DNA from: Bacteroidaceae bacterium
GTDB taxonomy: Bacteria; Bacteroidota; Bacteroidia; Bacteroidales; Bacteroidaceae
Direction: 5' to 3'
Length of the DNA: 64,000 nucleotides
Assembly: GCA_017416805.1 (NCBI GenBank)
Contig: JAFQBB010000039.1
Location: 1-64,000, forward strand
Positions 1-9,046 of this stretch are shown in pieces. Within the stretch, counting starts at the first letter, position 1. Each line of letters begins with the position of its first letter. A program made the translations under genes and the position numbers. Under the pieces are notes generated by a model, which saw only the letters and a program-made list of their open reading frames with translations, was not told where the DNA came from and searched no databases.

Positions 1-90
<90 letters not shown>

Positions 91-100
91 TTTAGAGAGA

Positions 101-143
101 GTTTCCCGTTTCAGAGAAATCTGGAGCGGGAAACTTTTTTTTT
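101..143 (+). terminator. Intrinsic terminator of the rRNA operon
   Basis: GTTTCCCG (101-108) pairs perfectly with CGGGAAAC (127-134), and a run of nine T follows directly. It sits about 10 bases after the 5S gene. Confidence 0.9.
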
Positions 144-202
144 GTGGCCCCGGCTCCTCTCCACACACCACGCAGGTCCGACAATATCCGACATCTTCTG
201 AT

Positions 203-241
203 GGGAGGAATGGGATGAATGGGACTGATGGGAGGAGTGGG
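203..241 (+). repeat. 9-bp period G-tract repeat, possible G-quadruplex
   Basis: Five GGG tracts start at 203, 212, 221, 230 and 239, each separated by exactly six bases and most units reading GGGAnnnAT. Four or more regular G3 tracts with short loops are the textbook pattern for a G-quadruplex. Folding is inferred, not shown. Confidence 0.6.
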
Positions 242-700
242 TAATAAGTGGCTGATAAGGTGTCACAGGGGCAGATGTTTTTTATATATATAATAATGTA
301 TGCGCGCGCACGCGTACATTTATATAATATATATAATATGTATGATTCTCCTGATGAGAAGGTCATTCGCTGTATAGTCCACGAAGTCTTTAGTGTATAG
401 TCTGTTGTGCGGCAGGTGGATAATTTACGCTTGTTCGGACGGATAATTTACGGTTCTGTAAATGAACGATTATTGCATGCTCAGGTGAACAGTTATTGGC
501 TTACCCAAGTGAAATACTTGCGGCTACCCCAAGTGAATAACTTACGGCTTGGGAAGTGAACTATAAGTGGCTTGACAAATGAAATATAGTTCACTTGAGT
601 AACCTCTTTATAGCTTCTTTGTACACATTCTTATTCCCTTGTCTATCAGAGATTCAGGTGCTGATAGATGCGAATTGTGTCGGACGTTCCTTTATAAAAT

Positions 701-758
701 GATTCGGGTGATACAGATTATTTTGAAAGGCTTATGATTTATCTGTATCACTCGAATC
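701..758. repeat. 18-bp inverted repeat with 22-base loop
   Basis: GATTCGGGTGATACAGAT (701-718) is matched by ATCTGTATCACTCGAATC (741-758) with one mismatch. A related partial copy, GATTCAGGTGCTGATAGA, lies at 651-668. There is no T-run, so it is not an obvious terminator. Confidence 0.7.
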
Positions 759-939
759 TATAAGAATGTAGATATTGTTACCTTTTATTCTATTCTTCTT
801 GTCTGTTGTGACGGTAGGAACTGTTGTTGTTGATTATGCCTTTGTGCTTGACGAGGGGAGATGGAGATTGTCCGTGACATCATTTGGATAAAGCGGAAAA
901 TCATTGCCTGAGATATTTAATTTTTTCAAGAAAAATCAC

Positions 940-947
940 TACTTTCG
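940..947 (+). promoter_or_regulatory. Probable promoter -7 element for the MATE gene
   Basis: TACTTTCG resembles the Bacteroidetes -7 consensus TAnnTTTG with one change. Transcription would start near 953-955, which argues against the TTG at 957 and for the ATG at 972. Confidence 0.5.
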
Positions 948-971
948 CGGCCGATTTTGAGAAAGTTGTAT

Positions 972-2309
972 ATGCGATTTGGTAAATTAAGTCGTCAGTT
1001 GGCAGCATTGGCTGGTCCAATCTTTGTGGAGACCCTTCTCGTGATGATGTTGGGTGCGGTCGATATATTTATGCTTAGCCGATACTCCGACAATAGTGTG
1101 GCCGCGGTGGGTGTAGTCAACCAACTGATGAATTTGGTTTTTCTCCTCTTTGAGGTAATCTCTCTCGGTACCTCCATCCTCTGTTCACAATACATCGGAG
1201 CCGGTCAGAGAGAGAAGGTCATTCAGACTGTAGGGACCTCCTTGCTGTTCAATTCCATTTTTGGCTTATTGGTGAGTGTTGCGCTTCTATTCTTTGCCGA
1301 AGATTTGCTGTTATTGATGGGATTGAGGCCAAATCTGATGGCTGACGGGCTTCCCTACATGCAGATAGTTGGAGGATTGGCCTTTCTGCAGGCCATTTCA
1401 CTTTCGCTCTCAGCTTCGTTACGTAGTGCCGATAAAGCCAAGTATCCCATGTACGTGTCGATGGTGGTAAATGTGTTGAACATCATCGGTAACTATACCT
1501 TTATTTTCGGTAAATTTGGTATGCCTGCCCTTGGTGTTGAAGGTGCGGCTATTTCTACCTCTTTTTGTCGGCTAGTCTCCGTCATAATCCTCTTTGTCGT
1601 CCTTTTCAAGAAACATATCCCTGCTTTCCCGAAAGAATTGTTCACTCCCTTCCCATGGATAGAATTGAAGAATTTGTTGAAGATAGGCATTCCTTCTGCC
1701 GGTGAACACATCTCATACAGTCTTTCGCAGATAGTCATTACCTATTTCATCAACATCATCAGCAATCAGGCTTTGGCTACGCGAAGTTATGTGACCAATA
1801 TTGTGATGTTCACCTTTATATTTGCCATTTCCATTGCACAGGGTGGTGCTATTCTTATCGGCCACCTTGTCGGGATGAAAAAGATTCAGGCTGCCTACAT
1901 CATTGGCAAACGTATCATGCGGATGGGTGCGACCATGTCCGTCAGTCTCGCGTTACTGACCGCCTTCTTCGGTAAGCAGATACTCTCTTTGCTGACTTCC
2001 GATCCGTGGATTATCGCTACCGGTGCATCTATCCTATGGGTGGAGGTCCTGCTTGAACACGGACGGGCACTCAACTTCTTCGGAGTGAATGCCCTCCGGA
2101 GTACTGGTGACATCTATTTTCCTGTGAACGTAGGCATCACTGTGATGTGGACGGTACAGGTCATTGGCAGCTACGTTTTTGGCATCAGTATGGGGTGGGG
2201 ATTGGTAGCCATGTGGGCCGTCTTTGCTCTCGACGAAAACATTCGCGGATTTATATTTGTCCGCCGTTGGAACAGTTTCAAATGGGCAGGGAAAGGATTC
2301 TTGAAATAA
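972..2309 (+). CDS. MATE family multidrug/cation efflux transporter
   Basis: The 445-aa protein is almost entirely hydrophobic with about 12 membrane segments and fits the MATE (NorM/DinF-like) family: two homologous six-helix halves, a first-helix LAGPIFVETLLVMMLGAVD region and a conserved PSAGEH stretch after the midpoint. MATE proteins export drugs or cationic compounds in exchange for Na+ or H+ at the inner membrane; the substrate here is unknown. An open frame extends to a TTG at 957, but the ATG at 972 is preferred because the likely promoter lies at 940-947. It is a single-gene unit with its own terminator, convergent with the ferredoxin oxidoreductase genes. Confidence 0.9.
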   Translation: MRFGKLSRQLAALAGPIFVETLLVMMLGAVDIFMLSRYSDNSVAAVGVVNQLMNLVFLLFEVISLGTSILCSQYIGAGQREKVIQTVGTSLLFNSIFGLLVSVALLFFAEDLLLLMGLRPNLMADGLPYMQIVGGLAFLQAISLSLSASLRSADKAKYPMYVSMVVNVLNIIGNYTFIFGKFGMPALGVEGAAISTSFCRLVSVIILFVVLFKKHIPAFPKELFTPFPWIELKNLLKIGIPSAGEHISYSLSQIVITYFINIISNQALATRSYVTNIVMFTFIFAISIAQGGAILIGHLVGMKKIQAAYIIGKRIMRMGATMSVSLALLTAFFGKQILSLLTSDPWIIATGASILWVEVLLEHGRALNFFGVNALRSTGDIYFPVNVGITVMWTVQVIGSYVFGISMGWGLVAMWAVFALDENIRGFIFVRRWNSFKWAGKGFLK

Positions 2310-2310
2310 A

Positions 2311-2362
2311 TAATAGGGGGGGCATGTTTAAGATTTGACATGCCCCCTATCCTTTATCTTAT
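2311..2362. terminator. Terminator between the convergent MATE and korB genes
   Basis: ATAGGGGGGGCATGT (about 2313-2327) pairs with ACATGCCCCCTAT (2338-2350), followed by a T-rich stretch. Its position between converging genes suggests use from either side. Confidence 0.8.
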
Positions 2363-2374
2363 TATAATAATCTG

Positions 2375-3373
2375 TCACTTCACCTCCCAAATGTCGTTGG
2401 TCATGAGCAGTTCCTGGAAGTTGTGGTACTTCTTCATGCCAGACACCTCGTCGAGCTGCTGATGAACAGCTTCGTTGTAGGTGGGAGCCTCCACGTCGCG
2501 GATAACACCGAGAGCGATGGGGAAGTCGGGACCTTCCATCAGAGCAAGCTTCATCTGCAGGGTGTTGTCCTGGCAGTGGGCATCGTGCACAAGGATGTCC
2601 TTCTCGGTGATGCCGTTCTCACCCAACTTCACCACCTTCAGGCCGAAGCCTTCCTGCATGAGGCCGAACTCCTTGTTCTCTCCGAAAATCATGGGCTTGC
2701 CATGCTCCAGATAGATAGCATTTTTGGCGCGACCAGCTGAAGTATAGACTGACTCGTGAGTACCATCGTTGAAGATGACGCAGTTCTGCAGAATCTCACA
2801 CACCGAAGCACCCTTGTGATTAGCAGCAGCCTTCAGCACTTCTACTGTGCCTGCAGCATCAGTGGCCACGGCACGGGCAAAGAAACGTCCACGGGCACCG
2901 AAGCAGAGCTCTGCAGGACGGAAGGGGTCTTCCACCGTACCGTAGGGAGACGATTTGCTGACAAAACCACGCGGAGAGGTGGGAGAATACTGTCCCTTGG
3001 TGAGTCCGTAGATGCGGTTGTTGAGCAGAATCATGTTGATGTCGATGTTACGACGCACGGCATGGATGAAGTGGTTACCACCGATGGCCAATCCGTCACC
3101 ATCGCCGGAAATCTGCCACACGCTCATGTTGGGGTTGGCCACCTTGAAGCCTGTAGAGATAGCAGCAGCACGACCGTGGATGGTCTGCATGGCGTAGGTG
3201 TTCATATAGTAAGGCAGACGGCTGGAGCAACCGATACCCGAAATGACTGCTGTTTCGTGAGGAGCAATGCCCAATTCGGCCATAGCCTTGTGCAGCGATG
3301 CCAAGAAGAAGTGGTCGCCACAACCCGGACACCAACGAGGTTGTCCTTTTTTGAAATCTTTTGCACTATACAT
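2375..3373 (-). CDS. korB: 2-oxoacid:ferredoxin oxidoreductase, beta subunit
   Basis: The 332-aa protein matches the beta subunit of the 2-oxoacid:ferredoxin oxidoreductases (2-oxoglutarate or related). It carries WCPGCGDH (C15, C18), the thiamine-diphosphate motif GDGDGLAIGGNHF (from 90) and the asparagine pair N118-N119. With the alpha/gamma subunit encoded just upstream it would decarboxylate a 2-oxoacid, form an acyl-CoA and reduce ferredoxin, or run in reverse, in the cytoplasm of an anaerobe. The 139-bp gap to the upstream gene contains a long inverted repeat but no clear terminator, so cotranscription is likely. 2-Oxoglutarate is the usual substrate for this subunit pair; sequence alone does not exclude another 2-oxoacid. 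Confidence 0.9.
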   Translation of the reverse strand: MYSAKDFKKGQPRWCPGCGDHFFLASLHKAMAELGIAPHETAVISGIGCSSRLPYYMNTYAMQTIHGRAAAISTGFKVANPNMSVWQISGDGDGLAIGGNHFIHAVRRNIDINMILLNNRIYGLTKGQYSPTSPRGFVSKSSPYGTVEDPFRPAELCFGARGRFFARAVATDAAGTVEVLKAAANHKGASVCEILQNCVIFNDGTHESVYTSAGRAKNAIYLEHGKPMIFGENKEFGLMQEGFGLKVVKLGENGITEKDILVHDAHCQDNTLQMKLALMEGPDFPIALGVIRDVEAPTYNEAVHQQLDEVSGMKKYHNFQELLMTNDIWEVK

Positions 3374-3392
3374 AGTGGATAATATTTATTTA

Positions 3393-3483
3393 GAACACAG
3401 AGACACAAAGATACAGAGGCTTCATACTATACTTTAATGTTTTGGAGATGAGAAAAACTCTGTGTCTCCGTGTCTCTGTGTTC
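3393..3483. repeat. Dispersed inverted repeat, ACACAGAGACAC family
   Basis: Left arm 3393-3418 and right arm 3458-3483 are 26-bp reverse complements with three mismatches, built from GAACACAGAGACAC. A second copy lies at 54929-54998. Here it sits in the korA-korB spacer. Confidence 0.85.
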
Positions 3484-3512
3484 CATAAAACAATACGTAT
3501 TAAATTGAATCC

Positions 3513-5357
3513 TTATTTAATTATTTCCTCAAATGCTTTCACCAACTCGGCTACGACAAAGGGTTGCCCCTTCACCTCATTATACTGATACGGTACGAAG
3601 CCATCGACCTTCATGCGGAGGTATCCGGCAAACTGTCCGAGGTTCTGCTCGGCAACCACAACCTTGGGATACTTCTTCAGCACCTCGGCGGTGTTCTTGG
3701 GCAGCGGATTGAGGTGGGTGAAGTGAGCCAGTGCTACTTTCTTACCACGCTGGTTCATCTCCTGCATGGCCGAATAGAGATGGCCGTACGTTCCACCGAA
3801 ACCGACAATCAGCAGGTCGGCATCGTCGGCACAACCTTCTACCTTCACATCGGGCACAGGGATGCGCTCAACCTTTTCGGCACGGAGGCGGCACATGAGG
3901 TCGTGGTTGTCGGGAGCTGTAGAGATGGCACCCGTCTTGCTGTCCTTCTCCAATCCACCGAGGATGTGGGTGTAACCTTCCTGTCCGGGGATAGCCCAAT
4001 AGCGTACACCTGTCTCGGAATTGCGCTGATAGGGAGTATAGTTGTCCTTCATCTCGGGAGTGACGTAAGGAGGATTGATGGTGGGATAGCTGGCCAAATC
4101 GGGCAACTTCCAGGCGCCTGAGCCGTTGGCTACGAACGCATCGGTGAGCAGCACCACAGGAGTCATGTGCTCAAGGGCAATCTTACATGCATCGTAAGCA
4201 GCATCGAAGCACTGGGTGGGTGAAGCAGCGGCAATCACGGGCATGGGCGATTCACCGTTACGTCCGAAGAGGGCCTGTAACAGATCGGTCTGTTCGCTCT
4301 TAGTCGGAAGTCCGGTTGAAGGGCCTCCACGCTGTACATTCACCACCACCAAGGGAAGCTCAGTGATGACAGCCAGATTCATGGCCTCGCTCTTGAGGCA
4401 GACACCGGGACCTGATGTAGAAGTCACAGCCAAAGCACCAGCAAAGGCTGCACCTACAGAGGTGGCACATCCGGCAATCTCATCCTCGCATTGTACGGTG
4501 GTCACGCCCAAAGACTTGTGCTTGGCCAGTTCGTGCAAGATGTCCGTAGCCGGTGTGATGGGGTATGAACCAAGGAAGAGACGAAGACCCGCTTTTTCTG
4601 CAGCAGCAATGAGTCCGTAAGCCGTGGCTTTGTTTCCACTGATGTCCATATACTTGCCCGGTACTTTTACGGTAGTTTCCACCTTATAAGTATGGTTTAC
4701 CGAAGCGTGGGTGTTGTGTCCGTAGTCGTAGCCCGCACGGATAACCTTGATGTTGGCCTCAGCAATGGCGGGTTTCTTGGCAAACTTTTCGCGTAGGTAG
4801 TTCTCGGCAATAGCGAGGTCGCGGTTGAAGAGCCAGCATACCAAACCGAGGGCGAACATGTTGCGGCACTTCAGCATGGCCTTGTTGTCCATACCCGTGT
4901 CAGCCAGACAATCTTTCACCATCTGTGTGATGGGGGCGGCAATCACATCTTGCTTGATGCCCATCTCGGCAATGGGGTCTTCAGTCTGGAAGGCAGCCTT
5001 CTCCAGGTCGCTCTTCTTGAAGCTGTCTGTATCGATGATGATACAAGCTGTGGGCTTCGCAAACTTATACTGTGTCTTCAATGCAGCAGCATTCATCGCC
5101 ACCAACACGTCGCACTGGTCTCCGGGGGTAAACACTTTGCTTGCACCGATGTGCACCTGGAATCCCGACACACCTGTGAGTGAACCTTGCGGAGCACGGA
5201 TGTCCGCCGGATAGTCGGGAAATGTACTGATGTCATTACCTACAGTGGCCGAAATTGTAGAAAAGATATTTCCTGCCAACTGCATTCCATCTCCTGAGTC
5301 GCCAGAGAAACGAACCACCACCTGGTCCAGTTCCTTGACTTTCATTTCATTTGCCAT
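3513..5357 (-). CDS. korA: 2-oxoacid:ferredoxin oxidoreductase, fused gamma-alpha subunit
   Basis: This 614-aa protein has an N-terminal gamma (pyruvate/ketoisovalerate oxidoreductase) domain at about 1-200 with RFSGDSGDGMQLAGN at 16-30. An alpha (pyrimidine-binding) domain with SYPITPATD at 264-272 and EDEIAG at 291 follows, then a C-terminal transketolase-like domain. The gamma-alpha fusion with a separate beta gene is the common Bacteroidetes arrangement. It lies first in a two-gene unit with korB downstream. The promoter at 5447-5478 is well formed in spacing. The product is a central-metabolism enzyme linking 2-oxoacids, CoA and ferredoxin. Confidence 0.92.
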   Translation of the reverse strand: MANEMKVKELDQVVVRFSGDSGDGMQLAGNIFSTISATVGNDISTFPDYPADIRAPQGSLTGVSGFQVHIGASKVFTPGDQCDVLVAMNAAALKTQYKFAKPTACIIIDTDSFKKSDLEKAAFQTEDPIAEMGIKQDVIAAPITQMVKDCLADTGMDNKAMLKCRNMFALGLVCWLFNRDLAIAENYLREKFAKKPAIAEANIKVIRAGYDYGHNTHASVNHTYKVETTVKVPGKYMDISGNKATAYGLIAAAEKAGLRLFLGSYPITPATDILHELAKHKSLGVTTVQCEDEIAGCATSVGAAFAGALAVTSTSGPGVCLKSEAMNLAVITELPLVVVNVQRGGPSTGLPTKSEQTDLLQALFGRNGESPMPVIAAASPTQCFDAAYDACKIALEHMTPVVLLTDAFVANGSGAWKLPDLASYPTINPPYVTPEMKDNYTPYQRNSETGVRYWAIPGQEGYTHILGGLEKDSKTGAISTAPDNHDLMCRLRAEKVERIPVPDVKVEGCADDADLLIVGFGGTYGHLYSAMQEMNQRGKKVALAHFTHLNPLPKNTAEVLKKYPKVVVAEQNLGQFAGYLRMKVDGFVPYQYNEVKGQPFVVAELVKAFEEIIK

Positions 5358-5446
5358 ATATTTCTAGTTTATGAGTTTTTTTGTTTTCTAATTAAGATTT
5401 CTACCACCCACTTGTAGTTTGTCACTTGTAGCTAACTAACGGGGCG

Positions 5447-5478
5447 CAAAGTTCGGAATATTTTGTGATACGACAAAA
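5447..5478 (-). promoter_or_regulatory. Promoter of the kor operon
   Basis: On the minus strand a TTTTG element (5474-5478) is followed after 19 bp by GAACTTTG (5447-5454), one base off the TAnnTTTG -7 consensus. It lies about 90 bp before korA. Confidence 0.6.
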
Positions 5479-5564
5479 TGTTTTCTTTGTAATCTTTGAT
5501 TTTTAAAACAAAATGATAGTTTTTATACTAAATTCCCGACATTTTGGAAGTCTTTTATGCTCTT

Positions 5565-6143
5565 TTAAAGAATACTTGACCGGACACGGCTGAGAGTCTC
5601 GGGGGTCATTTGTAGAAAAGAAGCTATATGTACCAAAGGGGCTCGTTTGATAATTTCGGGATGGCGTTCCATGAGGAGGCGGTAACGGTCGTGAGCCGTT
5701 TCGAAGCGCATGTCATCAGCCTTTTGCTGGGATACGAGCAGTGAGTATTCAAAAATTTTGCGGTAGAAAAGCTCTACTTCTCGTATTTCTTCAGTGAGAC
5801 GGTAAAAGTTCTCCTTACTAATGCGCCAGATGATGGAAGGTTCGAGAGTTTCAGCCATCAGGCGTGTTGGTTCTTGGCGCAAGTAGCTTTCAAGGCATAT
5901 AACCACATTTCCTTCGTAGGAGATATGTTCGGTAAGGTCACGCTTGTTCTTGTAGTAAAATTGGCGCACCATACCTTTTTCTACATAGTGGACGTAGCGG
6001 GCAATGTCTCCCTCTTTGATGAATATTTCACCCTTGGCTAACTTCATCGGTTCCATAATCAGCGATAAGGCTTTGGTTGCCTCGGGGGAGAGATGGCGGT
6101 ATTGTTTAGTAAATTGTTTGGCTATCTCGTATCGTCTTTCCAT
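5565..6143 (-). CDS. Crp/Fnr family transcriptional regulator
   Basis: The 192-aa protein has an N-terminal cyclic-nucleotide-binding-type beta-roll (about 25-115, with KLAKGEIFIKEGD and YYKNKRDLTEHISYEG) and a short C-terminal helix-turn-helix ending in HIASFLQMTPETLSRVRSSI, a typical Crp/Fnr recognition region. It lacks an Fnr-type cysteine cluster, so the ligand is unknown. An in-frame TTG exists at 6158, but the ATG at 6143 gives the more usual MERRYE start. It lies between lepA and korA, all on the minus strand, with enough spacing for its own promoter. Nearby kor genes are possible but unproven targets. Confidence 0.85.
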   Translation of the reverse strand: MERRYEIAKQFTKQYRHLSPEATKALSLIMEPMKLAKGEIFIKEGDIARYVHYVEKGMVRQFYYKNKRDLTEHISYEGNVVICLESYLRQEPTRLMAETLEPSIIWRISKENFYRLTEEIREVELFYRKIFEYSLLVSQQKADDMRFETAHDRYRLLMERHPEIIKRAPLVHIASFLQMTPETLSRVRSSIL

Positions 6144-6220
6144 AAATTCATTTACCAATTACAATGTACAATAATTGTGCTCGGATGAGTCAATCCTGGC
6201 CATGTCTGAAGAACAGAAAC

Positions 6221-8002
6221 CTAATCAAGTTTCAGTACGGCCAAGAATGCTTTTTGTGGCACTTCTACGTTACCGATTTGCTTCATGCGTTTCTTTCCCT
6301 TCTTCTGTTTCTCAAGAAGTTTACGTTTACGGCTGACGTCACCTCCATAGCATTTGGCTGTTACGTCCTTACGCACTTGCTTGATAGTTTCGCGAGCAAT
6401 GATTTTGGCGCCAATAGCGGCCTGTATGGCAATATCAAATTGTTGGCGTGGGATTAGTTCTTTCAGTTTTTCACACATGCGGCGTCCGAAGTTTTCGGCG
6501 TTGTCGAAATGGGTGAGGGTCGAAAGGGCATCCACCGGCTCACCGTTGAGCAGGATATCCAGTTTGACCAATTTAGAAGGACGGAAGCCGTTCATGTGGT
6601 AGTCGAATGAAGCATAACCTTTGGAGATACTCTTGAGTTTGTCATAGAAGTCGATGACGATCTCTCCCAAAGGAATATCATAGAAAATTTCTACCCGGTT
6701 GCCTGATATGTATTCTTGTTTCACCAACTCGCCGCGTTTGCCAAGGCAGAGTGTCATGATGGGGCCGATGTAGTTGGTGGTTGTAATGACCGAGGCACGG
6801 ATATAAGGCTCTTCGATGTGGTCGATAAGGGTAATGTCGGGCATTCCTGAAGGGTTGTGTACCTCTTTGGCCTCACCGTGTTTGTCGTACACCATATAGG
6901 AAACGTTGGGTACGGTGGTGATGACGCTCATATCAAATTCGCGGTCAAGTCGTTCCTGAATGATTTCCATATGCAGGAGGCCGAGGAATCCGCAACGGAA
7001 ACCGAATCCCAAGGCTACAGAAGATTCGGGTTGGAAAGTGAGCGAAGCGTCATTGAGTTGGAGTTTTTCGAGCGAGGCTCGCAGATTCTCATAATCCTCA
7101 GCTTCGATAGGATAGACACCGGCAAAAACCATGGGTTTAACCTCTTCAAATCCATCGATGGCTTTTTCGCAGGGACGCGCAATGTGTGTGATGGTATCGC
7201 CTACTTTGACCTCCTTGGAAGTCTTTATTCCGGAAATGATGTAGCCTACATCACCCGTCCGTAATTCGTTACGGGGTACCATGTCCATCTTCAGTACGCC
7301 AATTTCATCAGCATCGTATTCTTTGCCTGTGTTAAAGAACTTCACCTTGTCACCTTTACGGAGTACTCCGTTGGTGATTTTGAAGTAAGCAATGATGCCA
7401 CGGAAGGAGTTGAACACAGAGTCGAAAATAAGAGCTTGCAAGGGGGCTTCTTCGTTGCCGGCAGGGTGGGGGACACGTTCAACAATGGCATTGAGTATTT
7501 CCTCTACGCCCATACCTGTTTTTCCTGATGCACGGATAATCTCCTCGCGCTTGCATCCTAGCAAATCTACGATTTCGTCCTCCACTTCATCGGGCATAGC
7601 ACTGTCCATATCGCACTTGTTCATTACGGGGATGATTTCGAGGTCGTGTTCAAGAGCCATGTAGAGGTTGCTGATTGTTTGTGCCTGTACGCCTTGCGAT
7701 GCATCCACGATGAGCAATGCGCCCTCGCAAGCCGCAATGGATCGTGATACTTCGTATGAGAAGTCCACGTGTCCCGGAGTATCAATCAGGTTGAGAATGT
7801 ATTTTTCTCCCTTATAAGTATATTCCATCTGTATGGCGTGACTCTTGATGGTAATGCCTCGCTCCTGTTCGAGGTCCATATTGTCGAGCATTTGTCCTTG
7901 AGTCACTTGGATGGTATTGGTGTATTCGAGCAAACGGTCGGCCAAGGTGGATTTGCCATGGTCGATGTGTGCAATGATGCAGAAATTCCTAATTCTTTCC
8001 AT
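6221..8002 (-). CDS. lepA: Elongation factor 4 (LepA), ribosome-bound GTPase
   Basis: The 593-aa protein is the normal length for LepA/EF4. The G domain starts at once with AHIDHGKST (11-19), then [15 protein letters not shown] and NKCD. The LepA-specific C-terminal domain ends with [18 protein letters not shown]. LepA acts on the ribosome during translation and assembly. It is transcribed alone from a promoter whose -7 box is at 8103-8110. Confidence 0.97.
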   Translation of the reverse strand: MERIRNFCIIAHIDHGKSTLADRLLEYTNTIQVTQGQMLDNMDLEQERGITIKSHAIQMEYTYKGEKYILNLIDTPGHVDFSYEVSRSIAACEGALLIVDASQGVQAQTISNLYMALEHDLEIIPVMNKCDMDSAMPDEVEDEIVDLLGCKREEIIRASGKTGMGVEEILNAIVERVPHPAGNEEAPLQALIFDSVFNSFRGIIAYFKITNGVLRKGDKVKFFNTGKEYDADEIGVLKMDMVPRNELRTGDVGYIISGIKTSKEVKVGDTITHIARPCEKAIDGFEEVKPMVFAGVYPIEAEDYENLRASLEKLQLNDASLTFQPESSVALGFGFRCGFLGLLHMEIIQERLDREFDMSVITTVPNVSYMVYDKHGEAKEVHNPSGMPDITLIDHIEEPYIRASVITTTNYIGPIMTLCLGKRGELVKQEYISGNRVEIFYDIPLGEIVIDFYDKLKSISKGYASFDYHMNGFRPSKLVKLDILLNGEPVDALSTLTHFDNAENFGRRMCEKLKELIPRQQFDIAIQAAIGAKIIARETIKQVRKDVTAKCYGGDVSRKRKLLEKQKKGKKRMKQIGNVEVPQKAFLAVLKLD

Positions 8003-8102
8003 TATATAAATATGCTAATTTGCTGATGTATCAATGTGCTAATGCACTTATTTGTTGATGGCGAATGTAATAACACCGCATATCTGTTTCTTTATTAAGC
8101 GG

Positions 8103-8110
8103 CAAAGATA
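8103..8110 (-). promoter_or_regulatory. Promoter -7 element of lepA
   Basis: TATCTTTG on the minus strand matches TAnnTTTG exactly, about 100 bp upstream of the lepA start. Confidence 0.6.
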
Positions 8111-8143
8111 ATGAAAATTGGGGAAAAGTATGGTGTAAATCAT

Positions 8144-8190
8144 AAAAAAAGAGGATATGTCAATTCTGACATATCCTCTTTTTTATTTTT
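8144..8190. terminator. Terminator after the small winged-helix gene
   Basis: GAGGATATGTCA (8151-8162) pairs perfectly with TGACATATCCTC (8167-8178) around a four-base loop, with A-rich and T-rich flanks. It ends the minus-strand gene at 8206. Confidence 0.88.
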
Positions 8191-8205
8191 GGATTCTTGG
8201 TCTGC

Positions 8206-8406
8206 TTATTTCAGCTTTGCAAACAATTCACCTTCTACTTCAGAAACGGCAACTTTGTCCTCGCGGAGCAACCAACCTAAACCAAGGAAGAAATCCTTGT
8301 CAACCAATTTAGTCACCTTCTTAATTTGCTTCTGAGTCAGGCCCTCAGTTTCGTTAAGTGCATTCCAAATCTTTCCTGCAACTTCTCCTGCTTTTTCTTG
8401 CAACAT
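8206..8406 (-). CDS. Small winged-helix DNA-binding protein (DUF2582-like)
   Basis: The 66-aa product starts MLQEKAGEVAGKIW and contains a compact winged-helix fold pattern (GLTQKQIKKVTKLVDKDFF, then GWLLREDKVAV). It resembles the small winged helix-turn-helix proteins of the DUF2582 group. The open frame runs 45 codons further upstream to 8541, but that extension crosses the promoter at 8478-8485, so the ATG at 8406 is chosen. The leader contains a hairpin (8461-8476), and a 14-bp palindrome lies just upstream of the -7 box, which may be an operator. A DNA-binding role is inferred from the fold only. Confidence 0.8.
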   Translation of the reverse strand: MLQEKAGEVAGKIWNALNETEGLTQKQIKKVTKLVDKDFFLGLGWLLREDKVAVSEVEGELFAKLK

Positions 8407-8477
8407 ACTCTTTGTTACTTTGTTTAATTTGACATTAATATTAAACTGCGAGTCACTTTGACCGCATTTTTGCGGTG

Positions 8478-8508
8478 CAAAGGTATAAAAAAATATGTTA
8501 TATAACAT
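8478..8508 (-). promoter_or_regulatory. Promoter with overlapping 14-bp palindrome
   Basis: TACCTTTG on the minus strand (8478-8485) is a perfect -7 element. Between it and the expected -33 position is the perfect palindrome ATGTTATATAACAT (8495-8508), where a repressor would block polymerase. The encoded winged-helix protein could be self-regulating; this is inference. Confidence 0.55.
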
Positions 8509-8560
8509 GTTTTTGCACCGTTTTTTTTCGCTTTTCCGCACAAATAAATCAAAAAAAAGA

Positions 8561-9046
8561 TTATTGGTGTCGTTTTTTTAGGTAATCAGCCCAAATTTTT
8601 GCCGTTTCCTCTACAATTTGCGAACAAGGGCGTTTGGCATAATATTGTGTTGTGCGCGCTTCGGGGGTAGGGGGCGTACTGGCTGTTTTGCTTAGACCTA
8701 ACAGGTCGGCGCAGATGAGTGCTCCGTTGGCCTGTTTGAATTTTTCGGCCAGGTGTTGTACCAGTGCGTAGTTTGATGCTTTGCCTTCACGGTCGGTGGG
8801 GTCGGTGCATCCGGTTTCAAGGCCGGCAAGGAGAAACATACCGCAAGCGGCTCCACATGTTTGTCGCATACGTCCTATTCCGCCTCCGAATGAGGCAGAC
8901 ATGCGTAGGGCTTGCTCTTCGGTAATACCATAGAGATGTGCGAATGCGGCTACGACAGATTGTGAGCAGTTGAATCCTGATTTGAAGAGTTCGACGGCAC
9001 GGGTAACGCAAGCGTCAAGTTCGACGGGTGTGGGGATTGGGTTCAT
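8561..9046 (-). CDS. C_GCAxxG_C_C family protein
   Basis: The 161-aa protein shows the family signature in order: C27 (FNCSQSV), C64-G-A-A-C68-G (TCGAACGMFLLAGL), C80, C112 and C141. These cysteine-rich proteins of anaerobes are thought to be redox-active or metal-binding; no reaction is established. The helix ending ACGMFLLAGLETG is a conserved feature and not a true membrane span. It lies alone between the winged-helix gene and a lipoprotein gene. Confidence 0.85.
   Translation of the reverse strand: MNPIPTPVELDACVTRAVELFKSGFNCSQSVVAAFAHLYGITEEQALRMSASFGGGIGRMRQTCGAACGMFLLAGLETGCTDPTDREGKASNYALVQHLAEKFKQANGALICADLLGLSKTASTPPTPEARTTQYYAKRPCSQIVEETAKIWADYLKKRHQ

Larger units (their letters stand above)
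144..939. other. Spacer of about 800 bp without a recognisable gene
   Basis: I see no convincing coding sequence here. It holds a 9-bp-period G-tract repeat (203-241), an alternating purine-pyrimidine palindrome inside AT-rich DNA (281-340), a degenerate roughly 24-bp direct repeat based on AAGTGAAtaacttacGGCT (about 484-600), and an 18-bp inverted repeat (701-758). It separates the rRNA operon from the MATE gene. Confidence 0.6.

Noticed and set aside
957..971. TTG start for the MATE gene
   Set aside because: It would lie only a few bases after the predicted transcription start, and ATG at 972 is a normal start.
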